Below the pieces are notes generated by a model that searched no databases, was not told the DNA's origin, and saw only the letters and a list, made by a program, of their open reading frames with translations. Below, in pieces: positions 1-6,240 of a stretch of DNA of 9,377 nucleotides (within the stretch, counting starts at the first letter, position 1; each line of letters opens with the position of its first letter). Source of the stretch: Candidatus Rokuibacteriota bacterium (GTDB lineage Bacteria; Methylomirabilota; Methylomirabilia; Rokubacteriales; JACPHL01); the NCBI GenBank assembly GCA_016188625.1, contig JACPHL010000166.1:1-9377 (forward strand), given 5' to 3'. The position numbers and the translations under genes were made by a program.

Positions 1-113
1 GCGAGGTGCCCGGAGGGGCACCGGTAGTCCGCCGCGGGGAGGCCGGCTGGAGCCCGAGAGGGGCCCCGCCCGGCCTTCCCGAAGGCGGACCCGGCAGCCC
101 CCCTCCGAGTGTT
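1..113. other. left-edge non-coding stretch with a short perfect hairpin
   Basis: No credible gene is visible here. It lies downstream of the DUF2182 gene, which ends at 114 on the minus strand. A perfect 7-bp inverted repeat, GGTGCCC (5-11) with GGGCACC (16-22) around a GGAG loop, could form a stable hairpin. A smaller one, GCCTT (73-77) with AAGGC (82-86), lies closer to the gene end. Neither is followed by a T-run on either strand. They may help end the DUF2182 transcript, but a terminator call is not secure. Confidence 0.4.
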
Positions 114-902
114 TCAGAGGACGCCGGGGACGAAGGGGAGGCCGAGGGCGAGGCCGACCCCCCAGAGGGCGAACAGGACCCCGGCCGGCTTCGTGATCCA
201 CCCACCCCACGAGACCGCCTTCTCGGCGAACATCACCGCGCCGAGGAGGAGCATCCAGCCGAGGTTCACCCCGCCGACCGCGAACATCAGGAGCATCAGG
301 GCCCAGCAGCACCCCACGCAGAAGACCCCGTGGCGGACCCCCAGGGCGAAGGCCGCCCACCGGCGATCTCCCCCGTGCCAGTGGCTGGCCAGGAAGCCCA
401 CCGGTGAGCGGCACTCTCTGAGGCAGCTGTACTTGAGGGGCGAGAACTGGAACAGGCCGGCGACCAGGAGGGTCGCCGCGAGGATATAGGACTCGTACGA
501 CGCGAGCCGCCCGGCCCGCTCGACCGCCTCGTGGATGACCGTGTCGCCGAGGAAGGCGACCAGCCCGAACCCGGCCCACATGACCAGGTAGCCCGCGATC
601 AGGAGGCCGAGGTCCCGGCCGGGGCGCTCGCGCCGCCGGGTGATCGTGCGGAAGACGGTCACCAGCGGCAGGCTCGAGGGGAGCATCATCGCCACCGACA
701 TCACGAGCCACCCGGTGACGAAGATGGCGAGCCGCGCGCCGTAGGGGAGCGCGGTGGAGTCGATGGCGACCTGGTGGTCGAGGTAGCCCGCGTAGGGCGA
801 GGCCCCGACCAGGGCCAGCGCCAGCCAGGCCCCGACCACCAGGGCCGCCATCGTGGCGGCGAAGAGGAGCCGCTCCGCCCACTCCTCTGCCGTCGCGCTC
901 AC
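114..902 (-). CDS. DUF2182 multi-pass membrane protein (predicted metal-binding)
   Basis: This is a 262-aa integral membrane protein with about seven hydrophobic segments (roughly residues 12-33, 57-78, 97-118, 136-156, 183-205, 209-226 and 239-257). It matches the DUF2182 family, described as predicted metal-binding membrane proteins. Recognisable landmarks are MMLPSSLPL (72-80), FSPLKYSCLREC (153-164) and GVRHGVFCVGCCW (188-200). Conserved-looking Cys and His residues (C160, C164, H174, H176, H191, C195, C198, C199) cluster in or near the membrane and could bind a metal; that is inference. The start is GTG at 902 with no clear Shine-Dalgarno. The next ATG (851) would cut into the first helix, so GTG is preferred. 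The gene lies 36 bp downstream of the DUF1326 gene on the same strand, a pairing common in other genomes. The biochemical function is unknown. Confidence 0.88.
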   Translation of the reverse strand: MSATAEEWAERLLFAATMAALVVGAWLALALVGASPYAGYLDHQVAIDSTALPYGARLAIFVTGWLVMSVAMMLPSSLPLVTVFRTITRRRERPGRDLGLLIAGYLVMWAGFGLVAFLGDTVIHEAVERAGRLASYESYILAATLLVAGLFQFSPLKYSCLRECRSPVGFLASHWHGGDRRWAAFALGVRHGVFCVGCCWALMLLMFAVGGVNLGWMLLLGAVMFAEKAVSWGGWITKPAGVLFALWGVGLALGLPFVPGVL

Positions 903-938
903 CGCCCGAGCGTCCCGTCGCCCGACCGAGGTCCCTGG

Positions 939-1544
939 CTACGCCGCGAAGCGGAAGTCGCCCTGGATCGCGTTCCGGCCCTGGAACGTCCAGGTCATCC
1001 CGTGCTTGGGGATGTTCACTTTGTGGCTCGAGGCCTTGGCGACCCACGCCGGTGCGCCCGGGATGGTGCTGAAGATCGTGTCCGACAGGGTGGTCACCCG
1101 GCCGTCCTTGTCGGTGTAGGGCGCCAGCTCGGCCTCGACCACGTCGCCGATCTTGAGCGTCCCCTTCCCCTTCTCGAGCCGGAAGTCGAAGGGGGCGGAG
1201 TAGACGCCGACCACCTCGCCGACGAGCTGGGCCAGGTCGCCGAGCGGGCCGCCGAGCTTGCCGGCCCAGGCATCGACGAGGGCCTCCTTCTGCTGGGGGC
1301 TGGCCTTCTGGTCCACGTAGAGGGCGAGCTTCCAGTTCCCCTTCAGGATGTTGCCGGGGATGTGGGCGATCCCGGCGATGTGGAGCCCGGAGACATTGAC
1401 CCCGCGGACCGTCCCCTTGTCGATCCGGTAGGCGATGAAGGCGTCGCAGGTCCCCTTGTCCGGGTCCTCGCCGATCCAGCAGGGACAGAGGACGTTGCAA
1501 GAGCAGGCCTCGAGCAACGAGCCTTGCAGTTCGTAGGCAGCCAT
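939..1544 (-). CDS. DUF1326 domain protein with N-terminal cysteine motif
   Basis: This 201-aa soluble protein matches the DUF1326 family in length and in its N-terminal signature, EACSCNVLCPCWIGEDPD (residues 12-29). The signature carries C14, C16, C20 and C22, with C33 just after. No signal peptide or membrane helix is visible, so a cytoplasmic location is likely. The open frame extends upstream to 1763. ATG at 1544 is chosen because GGGAGGA sits about 5 nt before it, the family begins at this point, and the upstream extension has no protein-like character. The gene is first in a two-gene unit with the DUF2182 membrane protein. A sigma-54-like promoter lies about 120 nt upstream (1677-1692). 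The cysteines suggest metal or thiol chemistry shared with the membrane partner, but no activity is established and I assign none. Confidence 0.9.
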   Translation of the reverse strand: MAAYELQGSLLEACSCNVLCPCWIGEDPDKGTCDAFIAYRIDKGTVRGVNVSGLHIAGIAHIPGNILKGNWKLALYVDQKASPQQKEALVDAWAGKLGGPLGDLAQLVGEVVGVYSAPFDFRLEKGKGTLKIGDVVEAELAPYTDKDGRVTTLSDTIFSTIPGAPAWVAKASSHKVNIPKHGMTWTFQGRNAIQGDFRFAA

Positions 1545-1676
1545 CGCGTTCCTCCCTTCGGCCGTTCGCGTGGATCCATGGTCGCCCCTCGGTCCCCTGG
1601 GCGAGACGACGCCGCATCGCATGGGGTGAGGATACGCGACGCCGGGCGACCGGCCTTCCGTCCCGTGGAACTCTAG

Positions 1677-1692
1677 TGCAAATGACCTACCC
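1677..1692 (-). promoter_or_regulatory. candidate sigma-54 promoter for the DUF1326-DUF2182 unit
   Basis: Read on the minus strand, the sequence is GGGTAGGTCATTTGCA. It has the required GG (1691-1690) and GC (1679-1678) exactly 10 nt apart, with a full TTGCA -12 element. The -24 element is imperfect against TGGCACG: the first T is G, the C at position 4 is T, and the C at position 6 is G. Transcription would start near 1666, giving a leader of about 120 nt before the DUF1326 ATG. It is weaker than the rightward site. Confidence 0.42.
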
Positions 1693-1765
1693 TGCCCTTC
1701 TACACCGACCCGGCCGAGGGCGTCAAGGGGAAATTTCCCGCGTGGACGACACAATAACCGCACAT

Positions 1766-1799
1766 CCGACCCGGGTGGAGACGCCTCGCCGACCCGGGT
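1766..1799. repeat. paired CCGACCCGGGT direct repeats, candidate enhancer sites
   Basis: The 11-bp sequence CCGACCCGGGT occurs exactly twice, at 1766-1776 and 1789-1799, 23 bp apart (about two helical turns). Each copy contains the 8-bp palindrome ACCCGGGT. A partial third copy, CCGACCCGG, is at 1705-1713. The second copy lies inside a wider dyad, CGCCGA (1787-1792) with TCGGCG (1802-1807). The pair lies roughly 100-135 bp upstream of the leftward predicted start and 145-180 bp upstream of the rightward one, the usual range for sigma-54 activator binding sites. Binding by the regulator at 2947-4308 is inference. Confidence 0.5.
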
Positions 1800-1917
1800 T
1801 CTCGGCGTGGCAGTTTGTCACACCCGCGCGCAGGAACGCCCCACCGGAACGGGGCGCACGGGCGGGCCGGCGGTGGAATTACGCGTTTTCCCTACGACTG
1901 GAGCAATCGACTGGCCC

Positions 1918-1933
1918 TGGCATCGCCCTTGCT
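1918..1933 (+). promoter_or_regulatory. sigma-54 (-24/-12) promoter for the DUF1344-like gene
   Basis: TGGCATCGCCCTTGCT matches the consensus TGGCACG-N4-TTGCW at all but two positions of the -24 box. Spacing is exact: GG at 1919-1920, ten bases, then GC at 1931-1932. Transcription would start near 1944, leaving a leader of about 37 nt that includes the AAGGAGGT ribosome binding site. A sigma-54-dependent activator is encoded nearby (2947-4308). A weaker sigma-70 alternative overlaps it (TTGCTT at 1929, TTCAAT at 1951). Confidence 0.65.
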
Positions 1934-1980
1934 TAAATGCGTAAACAAAGTTCAATCACCCTAGCACAAGGAGGTCAGCG

Positions 1981-2241
1981 ATGAAGTGGATGGTGCGGAT
2001 GGCTGTCGTCGGGCTCGCCCTGGCGGTCCTGGTGGGGGCGGCCTGGGCCGGGGAGGTCACCGGGAAAATCCAGAAGGTGGACCAGGAGCAGAAGATGTTC
2101 GTCCTCGAGGACGGCACCCAGCTCTTCGCCCCTGAGGGCCTCTCCCTCGAGAAGCTGAGCGAGGGGACGAAGGTGAAGGCCTCCTACGAGGAGCGGGACG
2201 GCAAGAACTGGGCCACCGCCATCGAGGTCGTCAGCGAGTAG
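1981..2241 (+). CDS. small secreted DUF1344-like protein
   Basis: This 86-aa protein has a classical signal peptide: positive residues at 2 and 6, a hydrophobic core at about 7-20, and a probable signal peptidase I site after AWA (residue 23). The mature part is about 63 residues and begins GEVTGKIQKVDQEQKMFVLE. A small beta-rich fold follows, of the pattern in which a charged linker alternates with 'LEDGTQLFAPEG' and 'GTKVKASYEERDGK'. This fits the DUF1344 family of small periplasmic proteins, whose function is not known. AAGGAGGT ends 5 nt before the ATG, so the start is secure. It is transcribed divergently from the DUF1326 gene, under a sigma-54-type promoter, and ends at a strong terminator. 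The promoter and nearby two-component operon suggest an inducible envelope protein; this is inference. Confidence 0.85.
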   Translation: MKWMVRMAVVGLALAVLVGAAWAGEVTGKIQKVDQEQKMFVLEDGTQLFAPEGLSLEKLSEGTKVKASYEERDGKNWATAIEVVSE

Positions 2242-2260
2242 CGTCCAACCCGGCCCCTCA

Positions 2261-2301
2261 GACGCCGGCCGGGCGCCCCTCAGCCCGGCCGGTGTCTTTC
2301 T
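2261..2301 (+). terminator. intrinsic terminator after the DUF1344-like gene
   Basis: A 14-bp stem with one G-T wobble pairs 2261-2274 with 2283-2296 (core CCGGCCGGGC with GCCCGGCCGG) around an 8-nt loop. TTTCT (2297-2301) follows on the plus strand. It starts 20 nt after the stop codon of the DUF1344-like gene. The minus strand has no T-run after the stem, so it is directional for the plus-strand gene, though the stem may also slow the convergent protease transcript. Confidence 0.85.
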
Positions 2302-2318
2302 GTCACCCCCGCACTCCC

Positions 2319-2947
2319 TCACCTCGTAAGCCAGTGCCCGTACCCCGCCCCCTCCAGGAACCGCCGGATGGCGGCGGTTGGGACGACAGAGGTCTCGCCT
2401 GGGACCGGGAATTCGACGCTCGCCCTGGGGTCGCCGCGAAGCGTCATCCGGGCGGTCCGGTACCCCTCCACCACCCCGATCAGCCGGCCGCTCGCCGCGT
2501 CGAAGACCCCGCCGCCACTCGCCCCGTAGCTGACCGAGGCATCGATCATCACCGCCGGCCCCAGCGACTCCTCCCCCCCTTCGCCCGCGCCGGAAGGGCG
2601 AGGCCATCCAGGCGGACGAGGGCCAGGTCGGCCTCCCGGGCCGTGGCGAGGAGGACGGCCTTCAGGCGCGGCCCGCGGCGTCCGCCGGGGACGACGTACA
2701 GCTCGGCGCCCTCCAGGCCCTCCAGGGAGTGCGCGGTGGTGAGGACGAAGGAGCGAGGCGGATCGGTCTCGGCGTTGATCACCACCCCCGACGAGGAGCG
2801 GAGCCTCACCCCGCCCCGCTCCGTCACGACCTGGACAGTCTGGCGGAGGATCCGGCGGATGACCTCGTCTTTGGACGGTTGCGAGGGAGCCGAGGCGCAG
2901 CCCAGGAGCGCGAGGGCGAGGCCACCCAGGAGGAGCCGCCGCGCCAT
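2319..2947 (-). pseudogene. trypsin-like serine protease, lipoprotein; frame broken at a G7 run
   Basis: Two overlapping frames together encode one about 209-aa trypsin-like protease. The first (ATG at 2947, stop at 2549) carries a lipoprotein signal (LALLGC, Cys17), the catalytic His in LTTAHSLEG (H73) and the Asp in READLALVRLDG (D107). The second (from about 2579 to 2319) carries the Ser in SYGASGGGVFD (S144 when joined). Adding one G to the seven-G run at 2573-2579 fuses them into a continuous chain, AKGGEESLGPAVMIDAS, of normal family appearance. The three catalytic residues need both halves. There is no PDZ domain. It is the third gene of the kinase operon; its ATG overlaps the regulator's stop by 1 nt (TGATG), so translation is coupled. 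It would act outside the inner membrane. Three explanations remain open: assembly or sequencing error, true inactivation, or -1 slippage at G GGG GGG. An annotator might call two genes, 2549-2947 and 2319-2552. Confidence 0.8.
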
Positions 2948-4308
2948 CACTCCCCCGTCGCGGGGCCGCCGCGCGCCAGGAGGCGGTAGAGGGTGCGCCG
3001 GTCCACGCCCAGGATCTCCGCGGCCCGCTGCTTGTTCCCTCCCACCTCCCGCAGGACCTTGGTCACGTACCACCGCTTGACCGCCTCGAGGGTCATCCCC
3101 TCGGCGGGGAGCGCGGGGCCACGGGATGCGAGAGGGACCGACTCGATCACGAGATTCTCGGGGGTCAGGACAGGGGCCGACGAGAGCGTCGCCGCCCGCG
3201 CGATCACGTTCTCCAGCTCGCGCACGTTCCCGGGCCAGTCGTGAACCATCAGGCGCTCCACGGCCGCCGGCGCGATCCCGCGGGGCGGGGCGTTCGGCTC
3301 GCGGGCGAGCCTCTCGAGGAAGTGGTGGGCGAGGAGAGGGATGTCCTGACGGCGCTCGCGGAGCGGCGGGATCTGCATCGTGACGACGCTCAGCCGATAG
3401 TAGAGGTCCTCCCGGAACTCCTCCGCCTCCACGCGCCTCTTGAGATCCCGGTTGGTCGCGGCGAGGACCCGGACGTCCACCGGGATGGTTTCCCCGCCTC
3501 CCACCCGCCGGATCTGGCGCTCCTGGAGGACCCGGAGGAGCTTGGCCTGGAGGGCCAGCGGGAGGTCGCCGACCTCGTCGAGAAAGATGGTCCCCCCGTG
3601 GGCCGCCTCGAACAGCCCCCGCTTGGTCGTCACGGCGCCGGTGAACGCTCCCCGCTCGTGGCCGAAGAGCTCGGACTCGAAAAGGGCCTCGGGGAGCGCG
3701 GTGCAGTCCACTGGGACGAAGGGGCGGTCCGCCCTCGAGCTACCGTAGTGGATGGCGCGGGCGATCAACTCCTTCCCCGTTCCGGTCTCCCCCTGGATCA
3801 GGACGGTGGCGTCGGTCACCGCGGCCCGGGCGACCAACCGGTAGACCTCCACCATCTGCGGCGACAGGCCGACGATGTTCTCGAACCTGTACCGCTCCCG
3901 GAGCTCCTGACGGAAGCGAAGGTTCTCCTCGAGCAGGCGCCGCTGCTCGAGGACACGACGAACGACGAGCCGGATCTCCTCCATCCGGAACGGTTTCGAG
4001 AGATAGTCGTAGGCCCCGGCGCGGATCGCCTCGATGGCGGTCTCGATGGTCGCGAAGGCGGTGAGGATCAGGACGGGGACCTGCGGGCGGAGGGCCTGGA
4101 GCTGGCGCAGCACTTCGAGCCCGTCCAGGTCGGGCATACGGAGGTCCACCAGGGCGAGGTCCACCGGGACCAAGCCGGCCAGTTCGACGCACTCGCGACC
4201 CCCAGCGGCGACCCGGACCTCGTACCCCTCCTTGGCGAGGACCTCCGCGAGGAGATCCCGGGCGACAGGGTCATCGTCGGCCACCAGGATCAAGGGGGCG
4301 GGGATCAC
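2947..4308 (-). CDS. NtrC-family sigma-54-dependent response regulator
   Basis: This 453-aa regulator has the full three-domain layout. The receiver (about 5-120) has acidic residues D11-D13, phospho-acceptor D55 in ALVDLRMPD, T83 and K105. The sigma-54-interacting AAA+ domain (about 145-372) has Walker A GETGTGKE (173-180), an intact GAFTGA loop (220-225), Walker B IFLDEV (241-246), and REDLYYRL with WPGNVRELEN as sensor II. A C-terminal Fis-type helix-turn-helix (about 405-445) has GNKQRAAEILGVDRRTLYRL. All activity residues look intact. The start is GTG at 4308, overlapping the kinase stop as GTGA; GGAGG lies 7 nt upstream and the receiver begins at once. A longer open frame to 4536 is only out-of-frame kinase sequence. 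When phosphorylated it should remodel sigma-54 RNA polymerase closed complexes. The sigma-54-like promoters at 1677-1692 and 1918-1933 are the obvious local candidate targets (inference). Confidence 0.95.
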   Translation of the reverse strand: MIPAPLILVADDDPVARDLLAEVLAKEGYEVRVAAGGRECVELAGLVPVDLALVDLRMPDLDGLEVLRQLQALRPQVPVLILTAFATIETAIEAIRAGAYDYLSKPFRMEEIRLVVRRVLEQRRLLEENLRFRQELRERYRFENIVGLSPQMVEVYRLVARAAVTDATVLIQGETGTGKELIARAIHYGSSRADRPFVPVDCTALPEALFESELFGHERGAFTGAVTTKRGLFEAAHGGTIFLDEVGDLPLALQAKLLRVLQERQIRRVGGGETIPVDVRVLAATNRDLKRRVEAEEFREDLYYRLSVVTMQIPPLRERRQDIPLLAHHFLERLAREPNAPPRGIAPAAVERLMVHDWPGNVRELENVIARAATLSSAPVLTPENLVIESVPLASRGPALPAEGMTLEAVKRWYVTKVLREVGGNKQRAAEILGVDRRTLYRLLARGGPATGE

Positions 4309-5846
4309 CCGGCCGCCTCCACGCCAGGGAAGGCCAGGACGAAGGTCGTCCCTTGCCCCCCCGAACTCTCCACCTCGATCGCCCCGTCGTGCTCCCGAAC
4401 CATCTGCTGGGTGATGAAAAGGCCGAGCCCGACACCTTTGCCCAGTTCCTTGGTCGTGAAGAACGGATCGAAGATCTGTTTCAGGTGGTCGGGGCGGATC
4501 CCCGGCCCGGTGTCGCTGATCCGGACCTGCGCCCACTGTCGCCCGTCGCGGCGCTCCGGTCGAGTGGCGACCCTGAGGTGGCCGCCGGCCGGCATGGCAT
4601 CGAGGGCGTTCACGATGACGTTCAGGAACGCCTGCTGGAGCTGCTGGGGGTCGCCGGCGACCGGCGGAAGGTCCCGGGCAAGGTCGGTCTCTACGCTCAC
4701 CCGGGCCGCGGCGACCCCCGGGCTCACGAGGTCAAGGACCTCGCTGAGGAGGCTATTCAGGCCCACGGCAGTGTGCTCCCCCGCCGGGCGCCGGGTCAGG
4801 TCCTGGAGCTGCTCGATGGTCTCGCCGACGCGGAGGAGCTGGGACCGGACGATCGCGAGCCGGCGCTCGGGGGCGCCCTGGAGGACCTCGGGGGGAAGCT
4901 CTTGGCGGAGGAGCTCGAGGTGGCCGGCGATGGAGTGGATCGGGGTCCCGACCTCGTGGGCGATCATCCCCACTGTGCGCCCCATCAGGGCCAGGCGCTC
5001 GGCGTGGCGGAGGCGACGCTGGGCCTGGAAGAGGAGCTCGTTCAGGCGCCGGACCTCGGCGTAGCGCTCGGCCAGCTCCGCCGTGGCCTGCCGGACCCGC
5101 TCCTCCAGCTCCTCACTGGCCTGGGCGAGCAGCTCGAGCATCTGATTGAAGTGGTTCGCCAGCCTGCCGAACTCGTCGTTCCGGCTCAGCGCAACGCCGG
5201 TGGAGAGATCGCCCCGCTCCGCCCGCTCTATGGCCCGGAGGAACTGCCGGATCGGTCGGTCCACCACCCTGTGGACCACCAGGCCCATCAGCAGGACCAC
5301 GACCAGGATCGAGGCCCCCGTGATCCCCAGCGCGGTCCAGCGGATCTGGGCCGCCAGGCGGTCGGCCTCCACCAGCGAGAACTCGACCGCGACGGCCCCG
5401 GCCACAGCTCCTTCCAGGAGGATGGGGGCGACGACTTCCCAGCTCCGGCCCTCGGGCTTGGCGACGAGCTGAGCGACCACCCGGCCGCGCTCGAGCTCTC
5501 TGACCTGGTGGAGCGTGAGCGGGGGACGCCAGGCGGGGTCGCTGGAGGCCAGGAGCCGGACCCAGGGCCCTCCGAAGGCCAGGAAGTCGATGTTCTGGAC
5601 GTTGGCCCGGGCCTCCCGGATCCGCTCGATCTCCAAATCGAGAAGCCGGGTGTTCTCGAACTCGCGACGGTCCCCGATGGTGGCGGCGACCTCGCGGGCG
5701 AAGGTGATGGCGCGCCGGCGGAGGTCGGTCTCGACCCACCGCTCGGAGAGGTGGAGCGAGGCGGCGGTGAAGGCGAAGGAGACGGTGACCAGGAGGAGGA
5801 GGCTCGAGAGGATGAGCTTGCTCCGAACGCTCAGGCGAGGCCGCAT
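4305..5846 (-). CDS. membrane sensor histidine kinase, partner of the NtrC-type regulator
   Basis: This 513-aa sensor kinase has an N-terminal membrane helix (about 11-31), a periplasmic sensor domain of about 140 residues (32-168) that looks Cache-like, and a second helix (about 172-193). A HAMP domain (about 194-246) and a coiled coil (about 240-283) follow. The HisKA domain has phospho-acceptor H297 in GMIAHEVGTP. The HATPase domain has an N box (FLNVIVNALDAMP, N413), a G1 box DTGPGI (445-450), an F box FDPFF (459-463) and a G2 box GKGVGLGLF (469-477). Every catalytic box looks intact, and there is no PAS domain between HAMP and HisKA. The layout resembles ZraS/HydH and AtoS kinases that phosphorylate sigma-54 activators. 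Its ATG at 5846 lies about 15 nt from a predicted sigma-70 start, and no clear Shine-Dalgarno is seen. Its stop overlaps the regulator's GTG. The ligand cannot be told from sequence. Confidence 0.94.
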   Translation of the reverse strand: MRPRLSVRSKLILSSLLLLVTVSFAFTAASLHLSERWVETDLRRRAITFAREVAATIGDRREFENTRLLDLEIERIREARANVQNIDFLAFGGPWVRLLASSDPAWRPPLTLHQVRELERGRVVAQLVAKPEGRSWEVVAPILLEGAVAGAVAVEFSLVEADRLAAQIRWTALGITGASILVVVLLMGLVVHRVVDRPIRQFLRAIERAERGDLSTGVALSRNDEFGRLANHFNQMLELLAQASEELEERVRQATAELAERYAEVRRLNELLFQAQRRLRHAERLALMGRTVGMIAHEVGTPIHSIAGHLELLRQELPPEVLQGAPERRLAIVRSQLLRVGETIEQLQDLTRRPAGEHTAVGLNSLLSEVLDLVSPGVAAARVSVETDLARDLPPVAGDPQQLQQAFLNVIVNALDAMPAGGHLRVATRPERRDGRQWAQVRISDTGPGIRPDHLKQIFDPFFTTKELGKGVGLGLFITQQMVREHDGAIEVESSGGQGTTFVLAFPGVEAAG

Positions 5847-5866
5847 GGGGGACGACCCACTGGCCC

Positions 5867-5895
5867 CTTATACCCCGAGGATGGGGGCCGGTCAA
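5867..5895 (-). promoter_or_regulatory. sigma-70 promoter of the kinase-regulator-protease operon
   Basis: On the minus strand, TTGACC (5895-5890), exactly 17 nt, then TATAAG (5872-5867) make a near-consensus housekeeping promoter. The predicted start is about 5860, only about 15 nt before the kinase ATG. This implies constitutive expression of the sensor operon, separate from the sigma-54 promoters it may control. Confidence 0.68.
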
Positions 5896-5913
5896 CCCCT
5901 TTCGGCCCCGTGC

Positions 5914-5919
5914 TACAGT
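5914..5919 (+). promoter_or_regulatory. candidate -10 element for a leaderless plus-strand gene
   Basis: TACAGT fits the TANNNT -10 pattern and its last base is 7 nt before the A of the ATG at 5926, so transcription would start at or next to the start codon. There is no Shine-Dalgarno before this ATG and no good -35 box. The site lies next to the -35 of the divergent kinase promoter. Confidence 0.35.
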
Positions 5920-5925
5920 GGCATC

Positions 5926-6198
5926 ATGGAGCCTCCCGAGCCGGGGAGCAGAGCGGTGGACCGGCCCATCGAGGTGATCGCCTACGCCGGCGGGCGGGGC
6001 GAGGAGCGGCCCCGGGCGGTCCGATCGGCCGGGAAGACCCTCGGGGTCTCGGCGGTGCTCGAGGCCTGGATCGAGGCGATGCCCGAGCCCGGCGCGGGGA
6101 CCCGGCGCTGGTTCCGGGTCAGGCTCGAGGACGGCCGGACCCTGGCCGTCTACTACGATGAGGCCCTCGACGGCTGGTTCTGCCGGGAGCCGTCCTGA
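5926..6198 (+). CDS. small DUF6504-like protein
   Basis: This is a 90-aa soluble protein with no signal peptide or membrane segment. It begins with a Pro/Glu-rich tail, then DRPIEVIAYAGG (about 12-23), an internal 'LGVSAVLEAWIEA' helix, and a C-terminal pattern RRWFRVRLEDGRTLAVYYDE followed by DGWF. The order of 'PIEV', a WF-V strand, and 'YYDE...WF' resembles the small DUF6504 family, whose role is unknown. The match is by eye and tentative. The frame is open well upstream, but that part runs opposite the kinase gene; ATG at 5926 is the first start beyond it. No Shine-Dalgarno precedes it, and TACAGT 7 nt upstream suggests a leaderless message. It is divergent from the kinase operon and convergent with the FAD oxidoreductase. 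Confidence 0.7.
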   Translation: MEPPEPGSRAVDRPIEVIAYAGGRGEERPRAVRSAGKTLGVSAVLEAWIEAMPEPGAGTRRWFRVRLEDGRTLAVYYDEALDGWFCREPS

Positions 6199-6240
6199 CC
6201 GGCCTGACCTTCGGCTCGCGGATTGGCTGGTCCGCTCCGA

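Larger units (their letters stand above)
1545..1980. promoter_or_regulatory. divergent control region between the DUF1326 and DUF1344-like genes
   Basis: This 436-bp stretch has no credible gene. It holds a sigma-54-like promoter pointing left (1677-1692), another pointing right (1918-1933), paired ACCCGGGT-centred repeats between them (1766-1799), a 6-bp stem CGCCCC/GGGGCG (1837-1842 and 1851-1856), and a strong AAGGAGGT ribosome binding site (1968-1975) before the ATG at 1981. The stretch around 1876-1960 is less GC-rich than the surrounding genes. The arrangement suits shared control of both flanking genes by a sigma-54 activator. Confidence 0.6.

Noticed and set aside
531-1676. 381-aa plus-strand ORF
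   Set aside because: It runs opposite the DUF2182/DUF1326 genes, is made of Asp/Gly/Pro/Arg-rich low-complexity sequence, and is a GC-rich shadow.
1545-1763. N-terminal extension of the DUF1326 frame
   Set aside because: The extension is not protein-like, and the ATG at 1544 has a strong Shine-Dalgarno and matches the family start.
1929-1956. Sigma-70 promoter TTGCTT-N16-TTCAAT before the DUF1344-like gene
   Set aside because: The -10 match is weak and the start would fall only 5 nt before the ribosome binding site; the overlapping sigma-54 match is better. It is not formally excluded.
2319-2947. Two-subunit split protease encoded by overlapping genes
   Set aside because: One added G at a homopolymer restores a standard single-chain protease, and the second frame contains good protein sequence upstream of its own GTG, so a frameshift explains it more simply.
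3241-6161. Two plus-strand ORFs of about 600 aa (3241-5064 and 4353-6161)
   Set aside because: Both lie antisense to the intact regulator and kinase genes and have no recognisable motifs; they result from third-position GC bias.
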